Source of the DNA: Acidobacteriota bacterium
GTDB lineage: Bacteria > Acidobacteriota > Vicinamibacteria > Marinacidobacterales > Marinacidobacteraceae
NCBI GenBank assembly: GCA_028877265.1
Contig: JAPPGX010000093.1
Location: 1 to 52,203, forward strand
DNA: 52,203 nt
Direction of reading: 5' to 3'
Shown here: positions 8,505 through 20,535 of the stretch, piece by piece
Position numbering within the stretch: position 1 is the first letter of the stretch
Layout of the letters: each line of letters begins with the position of its first letter
Notes under the pieces: generated by a model
What the model was told of the DNA's origin: nothing
Seen by the model: the letters and a program-made list of their open reading frames with translations, nothing else
Databases searched by the model: none
Program-made: the position numbers and the translations under genes

Positions 8505-9724
8505 CCGTTCCGCGCCGCTCCCCGGGGAGCGATTTCCCCGGTCGTGGCCCCGGTGAAGATCGCGTTGGAGATCTGACCGATCAGGTTCCCACTCGTCCGG
8601 AGGTGGTCGAGCGGACGCTCGACCGCCAGCACCAGCGCCGACAGCGTGACCGGCAGCCCGAGCGCGCCGAGCAGGATCGTGAGGTTCACGAAGCTGGCCG
8701 CGGGCACGCCCGAGACCGCGAGGGAACTCAGGATCGCGGTCACCCAGAGGAGGCCGAGTTCGCCCATGTCCAGCGGGCGCCCCACGAGCTGGGCGATCGC
8801 CACCACCGACACCACCTGGTAGATCCCGCTGGAGTCGCGGCCGGCCGCCGCGCCGAAGGGCAGCACGAAGCCGGCGACCTTCCCGGAGATTCCGGTCTCG
8901 CGCGGGACCGCCGCCATGGACACCGGAAGCGCCGCCGCCGTCGAGACCGAGGCGAAGGCGATCGGCAGCGGCTCGCGCAGCGCCCGGGCCAGCTTCCCGA
9001 GAGGCTGGCGTGCCCAGAGCCGCAACAGCATCGCGTGCACGCCCCCGACGTGCACGAGCGTGGCGATGAGGCAGACCGTCGCGTACCACGCCAGCGTTCC
9101 CAGAATGTCCAGGCCGGATTGACCCACCACCGCCGCCAGAATCGCGAACACGCCGGCCGGCGCCAACCGTACGACCCAGTGGACGACCCGGTAAAGAACG
9201 TCGTTGACCGCCTGCAATACATCGATGAGCGGCTTCACCCGTTCGCTGCCGAGCGCGTTCACGGCGACCCCGAACACGATCGCGAGGAACAGAACCTGGA
9301 GGACCTCGGCTTCGGCGAACGCCCCCACGACGTTCGTCGGAACGATGCCCACCAGGATGTCCATGATGGACCGCGCCTGCCCGGCGGCCGCACCGGCCGC
9401 CGGGTCCGTACCTCCGAGAGCTGAAATGTCCACCCCCCGGCCCGGCCCGAGCCACACGGCGGTCCCGATGCCGAGCGCCAGGGCCACCGACAGGGTGCTG
9501 AGGTTGTAGGCGATCGCCCGAACGCCGATTCTGCCCGTACCCCTGCCTCCGGTCCGCGTCAGGGCGAGCGCCAGCGTGACGAAGATCAGGGGTGCGATGA
9601 TCATGCGGAGCAGCCGCACGAAGAGGTCCGCGATCGGCTGCAGCACGACGGCCGCCTCGCCGAAGAGCATCCCCACGAGCACGCCACCCACCGCTCCCAC
9701 GACGACCTGAAGGTGAAGCGGCAT
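8501..9724 (-). CDS. Dicarboxylate/amino acid:cation symporter (DAACS family), divergent binding motif
   Basis: The 407-residue inner-membrane protein belongs to the GltP/DctA family of sodium- or proton-coupled transporters. Family features are [17 protein letters not shown] near the N-terminus, hairpin 1 ([14 protein letters not shown]) and the TM7 region [20 protein letters not shown] followed by VAIAQLVG. The usual serine-rich TSSSAATLP of hairpin 1 is SVSTAAALP here. The cation/substrate motif NMDGT is replaced by GRDSS, keeping only the aspartate, so the substrate may not be a standard dicarboxylate or glutamate. The upstream strand has GGAGG about 10 bases before the ATG. The downstream gene is the coupled lipoprotein protease. 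Confidence 0.9.
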   Translation of the reverse strand: MPLHLQVVVGAVGGVLVGMLFGEAAVVLQPIADLFVRLLRMIIAPLIFVTLALALTRTGGRGTGRIGVRAIAYNLSTLSVALALGIGTAVWLGPGRGVDISALGGTDPAAGAAAGQARSIMDILVGIVPTNVVGAFAEAEVLQVLFLAIVFGVAVNALGSERVKPLIDVLQAVNDVLYRVVHWVVRLAPAGVFAILAAVVGQSGLDILGTLAWYATVCLIATLVHVGGVHAMLLRLWARQPLGKLARALREPLPIAFASVSTAAALPVSMAAVPRETGISGKVAGFVLPFGAAAGRDSSGIYQVVSVVAIAQLVGRPLDMGELGLLWVTAILSSLAVSGVPAASFVNLTILLGALGLPVTLSALVLAVERPLDHLRTSGNLIGQISNAIFTGATTGEIAPRGAARNG

Positions 9725-9813
9725 TGGCGGAGTCCTCCGAAGAACCGCCGATGGTACCCGTGACCCAAGGGACCGGGCGCCCGCCTCGGATCACCCGAAC
9801 CCTGGTGCGCTCC

Positions 9814-9819
9814 TAGACT
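9814..9819 (+). promoter_or_regulatory. Candidate -10 box TAGACT before metH
   Basis: TAGACT ends 11 bases before the metH ATG at 9831, in the 106-base gap between the divergent symporter and metH. No cobalamin or SAM riboswitch fits in the gap. Confidence 0.4.
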
Positions 9820-9830
9820 TCTGGGCGCGA

Positions 9831-13481
<3,651 letters not shown>

Positions 13482-13531
13482 TCGGACATGTTCGTCAGGC
13501 CCTCGTTCGGCGGGATGGGTGCCGACGGGAT

Positions 13532-13556
13532 TACATCATTACATCATGGTATCGTT
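13532..13556 (+). promoter_or_regulatory. Tandem TTACATCA repeat and candidate promoter of the toxin-antitoxin pair
   Basis: The octamer ttacatca occurs twice back to back (13532-13539 and 13540-13547), then tgg and tatcgt (13551-13556), five bases before the antitoxin ATG. The AT-rich stretch stands out from its surroundings. Ribbon-helix-helix antitoxins bind short tandem operator repeats, so this is a plausible autoregulatory operator over the promoter. Confidence 0.45.
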
Positions 13557-13561
13557 CGCGG

Positions 13562-13825
13562 ATGAAGCGTCTGCAGATTCAGTTGGACGAACCCCTTTAC
13601 GACGCTCTGCGCCGGCGCGCCTTCGAGGAGCAGGCTTCCATGGCGTCGGTCGTCCGCGACGCCCTCGCCGGGTCCTTCAAGAGCGTCCAACCGCCCCAGC
13701 CCACCCTCGACGACTTCGGCTTCATCGGCGCCGGAAGCAGCGAACCGCCTGCCGGCGGTCCGGTGTCCCTGCGGCACGATGAGTTTCTGGACGAAGCCAT
13801 TGCGGCGCGGTTCCCGAAGCCGTGA
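13562..13825 (+). CDS. Ribbon-helix-helix antitoxin
   Basis: The 87-residue protein starts with a strand and two helices typical of a CopG/Arc-like DNA-binding dimer: MKRLQIQLDEPLYDALRRRA, followed by a helix SMASVVRDALAGSF. The Pro/Gly-rich middle and the C-terminal helix (LRHDEFLDEAIAARF) would wrap the partner toxin. Its stop overlaps the toxin start (GTGA). It probably represses its own operon through the tandem repeats just upstream. The pairing with a PIN toxin fits a VapBC-type system, although VapB antitoxins vary in fold. Confidence 0.8.
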   Translation: MKRLQIQLDEPLYDALRRRAFEEQASMASVVRDALAGSFKSVQPPQPTLDDFGFIGAGSSEPPAGGPVSLRHDEFLDEAIAARFPKP

Positions 13826-14220
13826 TCTTTCTGGACACGTCGCTCGTCTACGCGCTCGCCGACCAGCGGGACCAATTCCATCAGGTCGCACGCGGCCGAT
13901 TCGAGACCGCTCTCCAGAGCCGCCGGGCGCTCGTCACCCACAGCTACGTGCTGGTGGAATCCATGGCGCTGCTGCAACGGCGGCTGGGTCTCCAGGCGGC
14001 GCTTCAGTTCTCTCGGGATGCGTCGGCGTTTGAAATCGAGTGGGTCAGCGCCGCGCTTCACCGTGAAGCCGTACGCGCGCTGGCGGCGGGAGCCGGGACC
14101 ACTCTCGTGGATCAGGTGAGCTTCGCCGTAATGCGCCGCCGAGGGATTGGCGAAGCGCTCACGCTCGATACGGATTTCGTCACGGCCGGATTCCGGCTCT
14201 TCGGGGCCGACGCCTCCTGA
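13822..14220 (+). CDS. PIN-domain ribonuclease toxin (VapC-like)
   Basis: The 132-residue protein is a PIN-fold endoribonuclease. Acidic metal ligands are visible: Asp5 in MIFLDTSLVYAL, Glu47 in YVLVESMALLQ, Asp in TTLVDQVSFAVM (about 95) and Asp in LTLDTDFVTAGF (about 115). It begins at a GTG overlapping the antitoxin stop, so the pair is translationally coupled. It would cleave RNA when released from the antitoxin. The length is typical of the family and all catalytic positions are present, so it is probably functional. Confidence 0.85.
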   Translation: MIFLDTSLVYALADQRDQFHQVARGRFETALQSRRALVTHSYVLVESMALLQRRLGLQAALQFSRDASAFEIEWVSAALHREAVRALAAGAGTTLVDQVSFAVMRRRGIGEALTLDTDFVTAGFRLFGADAS

Positions 14221-14241
14221 GCGCCCACGCCCCCGCGGGCT

Positions 14242-14637
14242 TCAACTGTTGCGAATGCGGTACTTCTCGACCGGCGTTCCCCCGATGAGGTGCCCCTGGA
14301 TGACCTCCTCCAGCGCGCCGGGAGTCATCCCCGAGTACCAGACGCCCTCCGGGTAGACCACCGCGATGGGCCCCTCGGCGCAGACCCGGAGGCAGTTCGC
14401 CTTGCTCCGGGCGACGTGCCCGCCGGCCGGGCCGTTCGCAAGGCCCAGTTCATCCAGGCGCCGTTTCAGGTACAGCCAGCTCTCGCAGCCGACGAGCGGC
14501 TCGCAGCATTTGGGCTTGTCGGCGTCCGCACACAGGAAGATGTGGCGCTCGACCCGCGAGAGATCCAGCGACTTCGCCTTCTCGGCGGCGGAACCGGCGG
14601 CCTCGGCCAAACTCAGCCCGGGAGGCCCGTCGGACAC
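14242..14637 (-). CDS. Thioredoxin-like 2Fe-2S ferredoxin domain protein
   Basis: The 131-residue soluble protein has a (2Fe-2S) ferredoxin of the thioredoxin-like fold. The first cysteine ligands are in [12 protein letters not shown] (about residues 35-46) and the second pair is in [10 protein letters not shown] (about 82-90), the normal spacing. The tail [20 protein letters not shown] is typical of the cyanobacterial/NuoE-like family. The GTG start lies 25 bases inside the end of msrA, so the genes are coupled. A role as electron carrier for a redox or repair enzyme is an inference from this pairing. The gene ends 21 bases from the toxin gene, convergently. Confidence 0.8.
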   Translation of the reverse strand: MSDGPPGLSLAEAAGSAAEKAKSLDLSRVERHIFLCADADKPKCCEPLVGCESWLYLKRRLDELGLANGPAGGHVARSKANCLRVCAEGPIAVVYPEGVWYSGMTPGALEEVIQGHLIGGTPVEKYRIRNS

Positions 14638-15254
14638 GCGACGCCGGTGCCCCCGATGCCACAGTAGCCGCCCGGGTTCTTCGCCAGGTACTGCTGGTGG
14701 TAGTCCTCGGCGTAGTAGAAGACGGGTACATCCCGGACTTCGGTGGTGACCGGGCCGTATCCAGCGGTCCGGAGCCGCTCGGCATACGCGTCCGAGCTCT
14801 TGAGCGCGGTCTCGCCCTGTTCGCCGCCCACGGTATAGATCGCCGATCGGTACTGCGTCCCGACGTCGTTGCCCTGCCGCATTCCCTGCGTCGGATCATG
14901 GTTCTGCCAGAAGACCCGGAGGAGCTCTCCGTAGGTGACCTGCGCGGGGTCAAAAACCACCCGGACGACTTCGGCGTGTCCGGTGCGGCCAGTGCAGACC
15001 TCCCGGTAGTTCGGGTTGGGAGTCAACCCCCCGGCGTATCCCACCGCGGTCGTGTACACCCCGGGCGCGGTCCAGAACAGGCGCTCGGCGCCCCAGAAGC
15101 ATCCCATCCCGAAGAACGCTTCCTCCAAACCCTCCGGCCAGGGCGGGACGAGCGGGGTCTTGAGGACGAAGTGTTTTTCCGGGACCCGCATGAGTTCCAC
15201 CCGCCCCGCCAGGGCGCTTTCGGGGGACGGCAACACGGGCTCGAGGAATCGCAT
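14613..15254 (-). CDS. msrA: Peptide methionine-(S)-sulfoxide reductase
   Basis: The 213-residue enzyme reduces methionine-S-sulfoxide in proteins and free methionine. The catalytic cysteine lies in [15 protein letters not shown] (about residue 52). [25 protein letters not shown] and the NHDPTQ motif follow. The C-terminal [13 protein letters not shown] carries the resolving cysteines. An N-terminal extension of about 40 residues before the core is common. A TAGACT box (15270-15275) lies 15 bases before the ATG, which suggests a short 5' leader. The C-terminus overlaps the ferredoxin gene by 25 bases. Confidence 0.95.
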   Translation of the reverse strand: MRFLEPVLPSPESALAGRVELMRVPEKHFVLKTPLVPPWPEGLEEAFFGMGCFWGAERLFWTAPGVYTTAVGYAGGLTPNPNYREVCTGRTGHAEVVRVVFDPAQVTYGELLRVFWQNHDPTQGMRQGNDVGTQYRSAIYTVGGEQGETALKSSDAYAERLRTAGYGPVTTEVRDVPVFYYAEDYHQQYLAKNPGGYCGIGGTGVACPTGLPG

Positions 15255-15269
15255 GACGAACCGGCCGGA

Positions 15270-15275
15270 AGTCTA
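15270..15275 (-). promoter_or_regulatory. Candidate -10 box TAGACT for msrA
   Basis: On the minus strand TAGACT lies 15 bases before the msrA ATG. It is back to back with the TATACT box of the divergent aldehyde dehydrogenase operon, 33 bases away. Confidence 0.4.
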
Positions 15276-15307
15276 CCCGCCGCCCCTTCGACAGCCCTTC
15301 GGCTCCG

Positions 15308-15313
15308 TATACT
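15308..15313 (+). promoter_or_regulatory. Candidate -10 box TATACT for the aldehyde dehydrogenase operon
   Basis: TATACT ends 10 bases before the GTG start at 15324 and is the closest to the consensus TATAAT in the window. It probably drives the whole operon to 22331. Confidence 0.45.
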
Positions 15314-15323
15314 CGCCGCCCCG

Positions 15324-16697
15324 GTGACGAACGACCTGCCAGCAGTCCTGGAGCGGGCCCGGCGGCTCGTGGAATCCGGGGAAACCGCCTCCCGGAGCTT
15401 CCGAAGCGAGGCGCTCGCGGCGCTGGCGGCGGTCCTGCGAGACCACCGCGAGATCTGGGAAGGGGCGCTCCGGGAGGATCTCGGCGCCCCCGCGTTCGAG
15501 ACCTGGGCCACCCAGACCGGTCTGCTCCTCGGCGAGATCCGTCATGCAAGGCGTCACCTGTGGCGCTGGATGCGCCCCCGCCGGGTCGGCACCCCGCTCG
15601 CCGTCATGCCGGCGCGGAGCCGGATCGAGCCGGCCCCGGTCGGTGTCGTCCTGGTCATCGCTCCCTGGAACTATCCGCTGCAACTCAGCCTGGGCCCCGC
15701 GGTGGCAGCCATTGCCGCCGGAAACGCGGTGGTGATCAAACCCTCGGAGCACGCGCCCCGAACAGCGGCGAGGCTCGCCGAACGGGTGCCCTCCGCGCTG
15801 CCGCCAGGGCTCGTCCAGGTGGTCGAAGGCGGACCGGACACGGCCCACGCGCTGATCGGCCAGGGTTTCGACCACGTCCTGTTCACGGGCAGCCAGCGGG
15901 TCGGCGCGCTGGTGGCGGAGGCGGCCGGACGCCGCCTCACTCCCGTCACCCTCGAACTGGGCGGCAAATGCCCGGCGCTCGTGGACCGGAGCGCCGACCT
16001 GCGCCTTGCGGCGCGCCGCCTCGCGTGGGCCAAGTTCCTGAATGCCGGACAGACCTGCGTGGCGCCCGACTTCGTCCTCGTACCCGAGGACCGTTACGAC
16101 GAGTTCTCGGACCGACTCGGCGAGAACCTCGAGCGGTTCTACGGGGGAGCGCCCGCGGAAAGCCCCGACTACGGCCGGATCGTCAACGAGACCCACTTCC
16201 GGCGCCTGGAGCGGTTCCTTTCCGGCCTTCCCCTGCGGTGGGGCGGCGAGCGGGATCCCGAGCGGCTCTATTTCGGCCCCACGGTGACCGGGCCATGGCC
16301 CGGCGGGCACCCGGCGCAGCGTGAGGAGATCTTCGGCCCCATCCTGCCGCTCCTCCCCTACCGGAACCTCGACGAAGCCCTCACTGAGATCGGCGCACAT
16401 CCGGACCCGTTGGCGCTCTATGTGTTCGCCCGGCGGCGCGAACCCATGCGGCGGGCCGCGGCCGTGCTGCGTTCCGGGGCGCTCGTCACCAACGACGCCG
16501 TCGTTCACTGCGCCAATCCCGCGCTTCCTTTCGGCGGCGTCGGAAGGAGCGGCCATGGTTCCTATCACGGGGTCCACGGCTTCGACCTGCTCTCCCAGAA
16601 GCGGGCCGTCCTGAACGCCGCGACCTGGCTCGATCCCCCGGTGCGCTACCCCCCCTATCGGGGCAAGCTGGGGCTGCTGCGGCTGCTGCTGCGTTGA
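15324..16697 (+). CDS. NAD(P)-dependent aldehyde dehydrogenase, class 3-like
   Basis: The 457-residue enzyme oxidises an aldehyde to the acid. Cofactor and active-site features are VLVIAPWNYPLQLSLGPAVA, the general-base glutamate in TLELGGKCPALV (about residue 213) and the nucleophilic cysteine in NAGQTCVAPDFVLVP (about 247). The short length and the C-terminal YPPYRGKLGLLRLLLR resemble ALDH3/fatty-aldehyde types. The frame is open upstream, but the GTG at 15324 follows a TATACT box and precedes the family's usual N-terminus. Its stop overlaps the next gene by one base (TGATG), so it is coupled to an ammonio-phospholyase that would release an aldehyde. Substrate is inferred only. Confidence 0.93.
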   Translation: MTNDLPAVLERARRLVESGETASRSFRSEALAALAAVLRDHREIWEGALREDLGAPAFETWATQTGLLLGEIRHARRHLWRWMRPRRVGTPLAVMPARSRIEPAPVGVVLVIAPWNYPLQLSLGPAVAAIAAGNAVVIKPSEHAPRTAARLAERVPSALPPGLVQVVEGGPDTAHALIGQGFDHVLFTGSQRVGALVAEAAGRRLTPVTLELGGKCPALVDRSADLRLAARRLAWAKFLNAGQTCVAPDFVLVPEDRYDEFSDRLGENLERFYGGAPAESPDYGRIVNETHFRRLERFLSGLPLRWGGERDPERLYFGPTVTGPWPGGHPAQREEIFGPILPLLPYRNLDEALTEIGAHPDPLALYVFARRREPMRRAAAVLRSGALVTNDAVVHCANPALPFGGVGRSGHGSYHGVHGFDLLSQKRAVLNAATWLDPPVRYPPYRGKLGLLRLLLR

Positions 16698-19600
16698 TGC
16701 CGGACGCCGGGCAGGCCGTGGGGCTCCCGTTCCCCATCGACCCTCTGCGGCACCGGCCGCGGGTCGCCCCTTCCGAGGCGGCGGGCGCCGCCGGCGAACT
16801 GTGGGGATTGAAGGCGCGCGCTACTCCGCTCTCCGGCGAACGCGACGCCAACTTCCTTCTGGAAGACCGTTCGGGCGATCGGTTCGTGCTCAAGGTCAGC
16901 AGCGCCTCCGAGCGCCCCGAGCGGCTCGGCCTGCAGCACGATCTCATCACGCGGACGCGCGAGCGGGACCCGGCGCTGCGCCTGCCGGAAGCCGTCGCCA
17001 CCGAATCCGGTGCGTTGCTGGGTCGACGCGAGTTCGGCGGACGCGAGCACCAGGTTCGCCTGTTCCGCTACCTCAAGGGCCGGCCGCTCTCCGCCTTCCG
17101 GCGCCGTCCGCACTCCTTGCTGGCATCGGTCGGCGGGCTTGCCGGGCGGGTGCAGCGCGCCCTCGACGGCTTCGATCACCCGGAACTGGACGTCCACGAG
17201 ATTCCCTGGGCGCCGGCCCACGCTCCCGCCGTCATCGCGGCGGCTTCCGGGATCCTCCGCGGGGAGGACAGCGTCGCGACCTACCAGGGTGTCGCCGACG
17301 CCGTGCAGGACGACTTGCCGGACCTCCTGGCTCTGCCCGGCGGCGCCCTTCACAACGACGCCAACGACGACAACCTCCTCCTCGCCGCAGGAACCCCCGA
17401 AACGGCGAAACCGGAGGACGTTGCGCTCCTGGACTTCGGGGACTCCGTCCGGGGTCCGCTGATCTGCGAAGCGGCGACGGCAGCCCTCTACACCACCGCC
17501 ACCGCGTTCGAACCGCTTCCGGCGGCCGCGCGGGTGCTCGCCGGATTCGCGGGTGAACGGCCGCTGAGCGAGTCAGAGGCGGATCTCTTCAGGGTCGCCC
17601 TCGCGACCCGGGCGCTCGTGAGCGCCGGGGTTGCGGCCCTCAGGCGGGCCCGGGTTGCCGGAGCCGCGGCGGATGAGTATCTGATGGTGAGCCAGGCCGG
17701 AGTGTGGCGTGTCCTCCGGGCCATCGAGGCGGAGGCGGCGGAAGTCACCACGGGACGTTTCCGGATGGCCGCGGGCTTCCCCCCCCTGCCGCGCCTGGCG
17801 GAACGGCGCGCTGCCGTCCAGCGCGCCGCCGCGCACGCCACACCTCCGGTCACGCTGCCCGCGGCCCCGATCGCGCTGGACCTCTCCCCGGAGAGCCCGG
17901 CGATCGATCCGGGCGCCGCCGCCGAGACTCTCCGCGCCGCCGTGGCCGCCGCCACCGGGGCAGCGGGCATCGGGATCGGCCGGTATCTCGAACCACGGGT
18001 GCCCGAAACCGCGGCGCGGGAGGCGCCCCAGAGGCCGCGAGCGGAGCCAGCCACCCTTCAACTGGGGATCGAGGTGTTCGCTCCCGCGGGGACGGCGGTT
18101 CGGGCGCCTCTTGCCGGAGAGGTGGATTGGATCAGCGATCGCCCCGGCGATTCCGGGCACGGCGTTTCGGCCGGCATCCGCCACGCGTTCGACGGAGAGG
18201 TCTTCTGGACCTCCTATCGCCATCTCGACCCCGGATGCCTCGACACACTGGTTCCGGGGCGCGGCCTCCAGGCCGGGGAAGTCCTCGGAACCGTCGCGGA
18301 GCCCGACCGGAGCAGCGCTCCGCCGCCCCACCTCCAGTTCCAGGTGCTTCTCGGCGACTCGCGCGGCCATCCGCCACGGCGGACCTCCGCCGCCGACCTG
18401 CCGGTCCTTTCGGCGCTGAGCGCCGATCCGCTGGGTTTCTTCGGCCTGGGTCCCGAGGCGCGTGTTCGCCCCGCGGCCGGCGAGGAACACGGCGGCCCCC
18501 TCCTCGAGGCTCGCAGGCGGCGGTTCAGCAGCGTTCTCAGCATTTCCTACGACGTCCCCATCCGGGTGGTGCGCGGCCGCGGCGCCCGCCTCTACGACGA
18601 CACCGGGCGCGACTACCTCGACATGGTCAACAACGTCGCTCACGTGGGGCACGCGCACCCGCGGGTCGCGGACGCCATCTCCCGCCAGGCCGCCCTCCTC
18701 AATACGAACACGCGCTACCTCTATCGCCAGCTCACCGACTATGCCGAACGCCTGGCGGACACCTTCCCCGCCCCGCTCGAAGTGGTCTTTCTCACGAACT
18801 CCGGCAGCGAAGCGAACGACCTGGCGCTGCGCATCGCCCGGGCCCACCTTGGGCGGCAGGAAACCCTGGCCTTCGATGGCGGATATCACGGCAACCTGAC
18901 CTCCCTCATCGAGGTCAGCCCCTACAAGCTGGATGGCCGGGGAGGACGCCCGGGGCCGCCGTGGCTCCACCGGTTGCCCATGCCGGACGGGTACCGCGGC
19001 CGCTTCCGGGAGGGTGATGGCAACTTCCCGGCGTCACTGATCGAGGACACCGAGTCCCGGGTCCGGGCGGCGGGCCCGGCGACCCTGATCGGAGAGGCCA
19101 TCCTGAGCTGCGGCGGCCAGATCGTCCCGCCTCCGGGCTACCTGGAAGCGCTCTACGGAGCCGTACGGAGCGCCGGCGGCGTGATCGTGGCGGACGAGGT
19201 CCAGACCGGCTTCGGCCGGACCGGGCCCGCGTTCTGGGCCTTTCTCGCCGTGCAGGACAACAGGGCACCGCTGTTTCCGGACATCGTCACGCTCGGAAAA
19301 CCGGCCGGCAACGGGCATCCGCTCGGAGCCGTGGTGACCTCCCGGGAACTCGCCCGGTCCTTCGAGACCGGGATGGAGTACTTCAACACCTTCGGTGGAA
19401 ACCCGGTCTCCTGCGCCGCGGGGCTCGCCGTCCTCGACGTGATCGGGGAAGAGCGGCTCGCCGAGCGCGCCGCAGCCGTCGGCAAGACGCTACTTGCCGG
19501 ACTGACGGGGCTCGGGACCCGCTACCCTATCCTCGGTCAGGTTCGGGGACGCGGACTCTTTCTCGGGTTTGAAATGGTCCGGAATCCGGAGAGCCGCGCG

Positions 19601-19777
19601 CCCGCCACCGAGGAGGCCCGGCGGCTTGTGAACCGGCTCCGGGATTTCGGGATTCTCAACAGCACCGACGGCCCCGACGCCAACGTCATCAAGCTCAAAC
19701 CGCCCCTGCCCTTCTCCTTCGCCGACGCCGCCTACTACCTGGAAGTCCTCGAAACCGTCCTGGAGGAGCAGTTCTGA
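16697..19777 (+). CDS. Three-domain fusion: amino-alcohol kinase-like, degenerate M23, and class III ammonio-phospholyase/aminotransferase
   Basis: The 1026-residue protein has three parts. Residues about 30-330 form an aminoglycoside-phosphotransferase/hydroxylysine-kinase-like kinase: [14 protein letters not shown] lysine, catalytic LHNDANDDN (about 218-226) and metal-binding LLDFGDS (about 244). Residues about 450-550 resemble a LytM/M23 domain that has lost zinc ligands (LQLGIE for HLGID, HLQFQ for HLHFE). Residues about 600-1026 form a PLP class III enzyme with [34 protein letters not shown] and LIEVSPYKL, and PLP lysine in TLGKPAGNG (about 866). Those segments closely match the AGXT2L1/AGXT2L2 ammonio-phospholyases acting on phosphoethanolamine or phosphohydroxylysine. 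The likely job is to phosphorylate an amino alcohol and eliminate ammonia and phosphate, giving an aldehyde. A plain aminotransferase role is the main alternative. Confidence 0.88.
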   Translation: MPDAGQAVGLPFPIDPLRHRPRVAPSEAAGAAGELWGLKARATPLSGERDANFLLEDRSGDRFVLKVSSASERPERLGLQHDLITRTRERDPALRLPEAVATESGALLGRREFGGREHQVRLFRYLKGRPLSAFRRRPHSLLASVGGLAGRVQRALDGFDHPELDVHEIPWAPAHAPAVIAAASGILRGEDSVATYQGVADAVQDDLPDLLALPGGALHNDANDDNLLLAAGTPETAKPEDVALLDFGDSVRGPLICEAATAALYTTATAFEPLPAAARVLAGFAGERPLSESEADLFRVALATRALVSAGVAALRRARVAGAAADEYLMVSQAGVWRVLRAIEAEAAEVTTGRFRMAAGFPPLPRLAERRAAVQRAAAHATPPVTLPAAPIALDLSPESPAIDPGAAAETLRAAVAAATGAAGIGIGRYLEPRVPETAAREAPQRPRAEPATLQLGIEVFAPAGTAVRAPLAGEVDWISDRPGDSGHGVSAGIRHAFDGEVFWTSYRHLDPGCLDTLVPGRGLQAGEVLGTVAEPDRSSAPPPHLQFQVLLGDSRGHPPRRTSAADLPVLSALSADPLGFFGLGPEARVRPAAGEEHGGPLLEARRRRFSSVLSISYDVPIRVVRGRGARLYDDTGRDYLDMVNNVAHVGHAHPRVADAISRQAALLNTNTRYLYRQLTDYAERLADTFPAPLEVVFLTNSGSEANDLALRIARAHLGRQETLAFDGGYHGNLTSLIEVSPYKLDGRGGRPGPPWLHRLPMPDGYRGRFREGDGNFPASLIEDTESRVRAAGPATLIGEAILSCGGQIVPPPGYLEALYGAVRSAGGVIVADEVQTGFGRTGPAFWAFLAVQDNRAPLFPDIVTLGKPAGNGHPLGAVVTSRELARSFETGMEYFNTFGGNPVSCAAGLAVLDVIGEERLAERAAAVGKTLLAGLTGLGTRYPILGQVRGRGLFLGFEMVRNPESRAPATEEARRLVNRLRDFGILNSTDGPDANVIKLKPPLPFSFADAAYYLEVLETVLEEQF

Positions 19778-19845
19778 GCCATCTCGCTGAGCCGGGTTCC
19801 GCCATCCCTTCCGGCGCGGCTTCCGCCGCGGCGCCTCCCTGGAGC

Positions 19846-20535
19846 GTGGTGGAGGTGCCTCCCGCCGGGCCGCACCGCGCCACGATCATCTGGCTTCACG
19901 GACTCGGCGCCGACGGGCACGACTTCGAGCCGATCATTCCGGCGCTCCGGCTGCCCGACTCGCTGGGGGTCCGATTCCTGTTTCCCGAAGCGCCCGTCCG
20001 TCCGGTGACCATCAACGGCGGGATGGAAATGCGCGCCTGGTTCGACATGGCGTCGGTCCAGCGTGACACCGGCGTCAACCGGGAGCACCTGGCGGAATCG
20101 GTCGCCGGTGTGCGCTCCCTGGTGGCACAGGAGGCGGCGCGCGGAATCTCCGCCGACCGCGTGGTGCTGGCCGGATTCTCCCAGGGTGGGGCCGTCGTCC
20201 TCCGCGCGGCCACCGGCGCCGGCCCCGCCGGCGAACCACCCATCCGGCCGGCCGGAGTGGTGGCGCTTTCCACCTACCTCCCGGTCACCGACAGCGTGGC
20301 GCCCCCGCCGGAGCCGTCGCCGCCCATCTTTCAGGCGCACGGCTCGTTCGATCCGCTGATCCCGGTCCACTTCGCCGACGTGAGCTGCCGGGCCCTCACG
20401 AAGGTGGGGTGGGCCGTGGAATACCACGAGTATCCGATGGCGCACCAGGTCGCGGAGGCCGAGATCCGGGACATCGGCATCTTCCTGCGGCGCGTGCTGG
20501 CAACCTCCCCGGCCGGGGGCGACGTCTCCGCATGA
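19846..20535 (+). CDS. Carboxylesterase / acyl-protein thioesterase-like alpha/beta hydrolase
   Basis: The hydrolase matches the phospholipase/carboxylesterase family (YpfH, esterase II, human APT1). Features are the oxyanion segment IIWLHGLGADGHDFEPII, the nucleophile elbow GFSQGG (about residue 109), the catalytic Asp in HGSFDPLIPV and the His in PMAHQVAEAE. It is cytoplasmic, without a signal peptide. I used the GTG at 19846; the frame stays open back to the end of the fusion gene, so an extra 24 residues from a rare CTG at 19774 cannot be excluded. The stop overlaps the next gene by ATGA. Its physiological substrate in this operon is unknown. Confidence 0.87.
   Translation: MVEVPPAGPHRATIIWLHGLGADGHDFEPIIPALRLPDSLGVRFLFPEAPVRPVTINGGMEMRAWFDMASVQRDTGVNREHLAESVAGVRSLVAQEAARGISADRVVLAGFSQGGAVVLRAATGAGPAGEPPIRPAGVVALSTYLPVTDSVAPPPEPSPPIFQAHGSFDPLIPVHFADVSCRALTKVGWAVEYHEYPMAHQVAEAEIRDIGIFLRRVLATSPAGGDVSA

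Noticed and set aside
7512..9794. A single 760-residue gene across the symporter and lipoprotein
   Set aside because: The N-terminal part is a shadow of the symporter. The lipoprotein has its own signal peptide and an ATGA start at 8504.
9725..9830. Cobalamin or SAM riboswitch before metH
   Set aside because: The gap is too short and has no B12-box or SAM motif.
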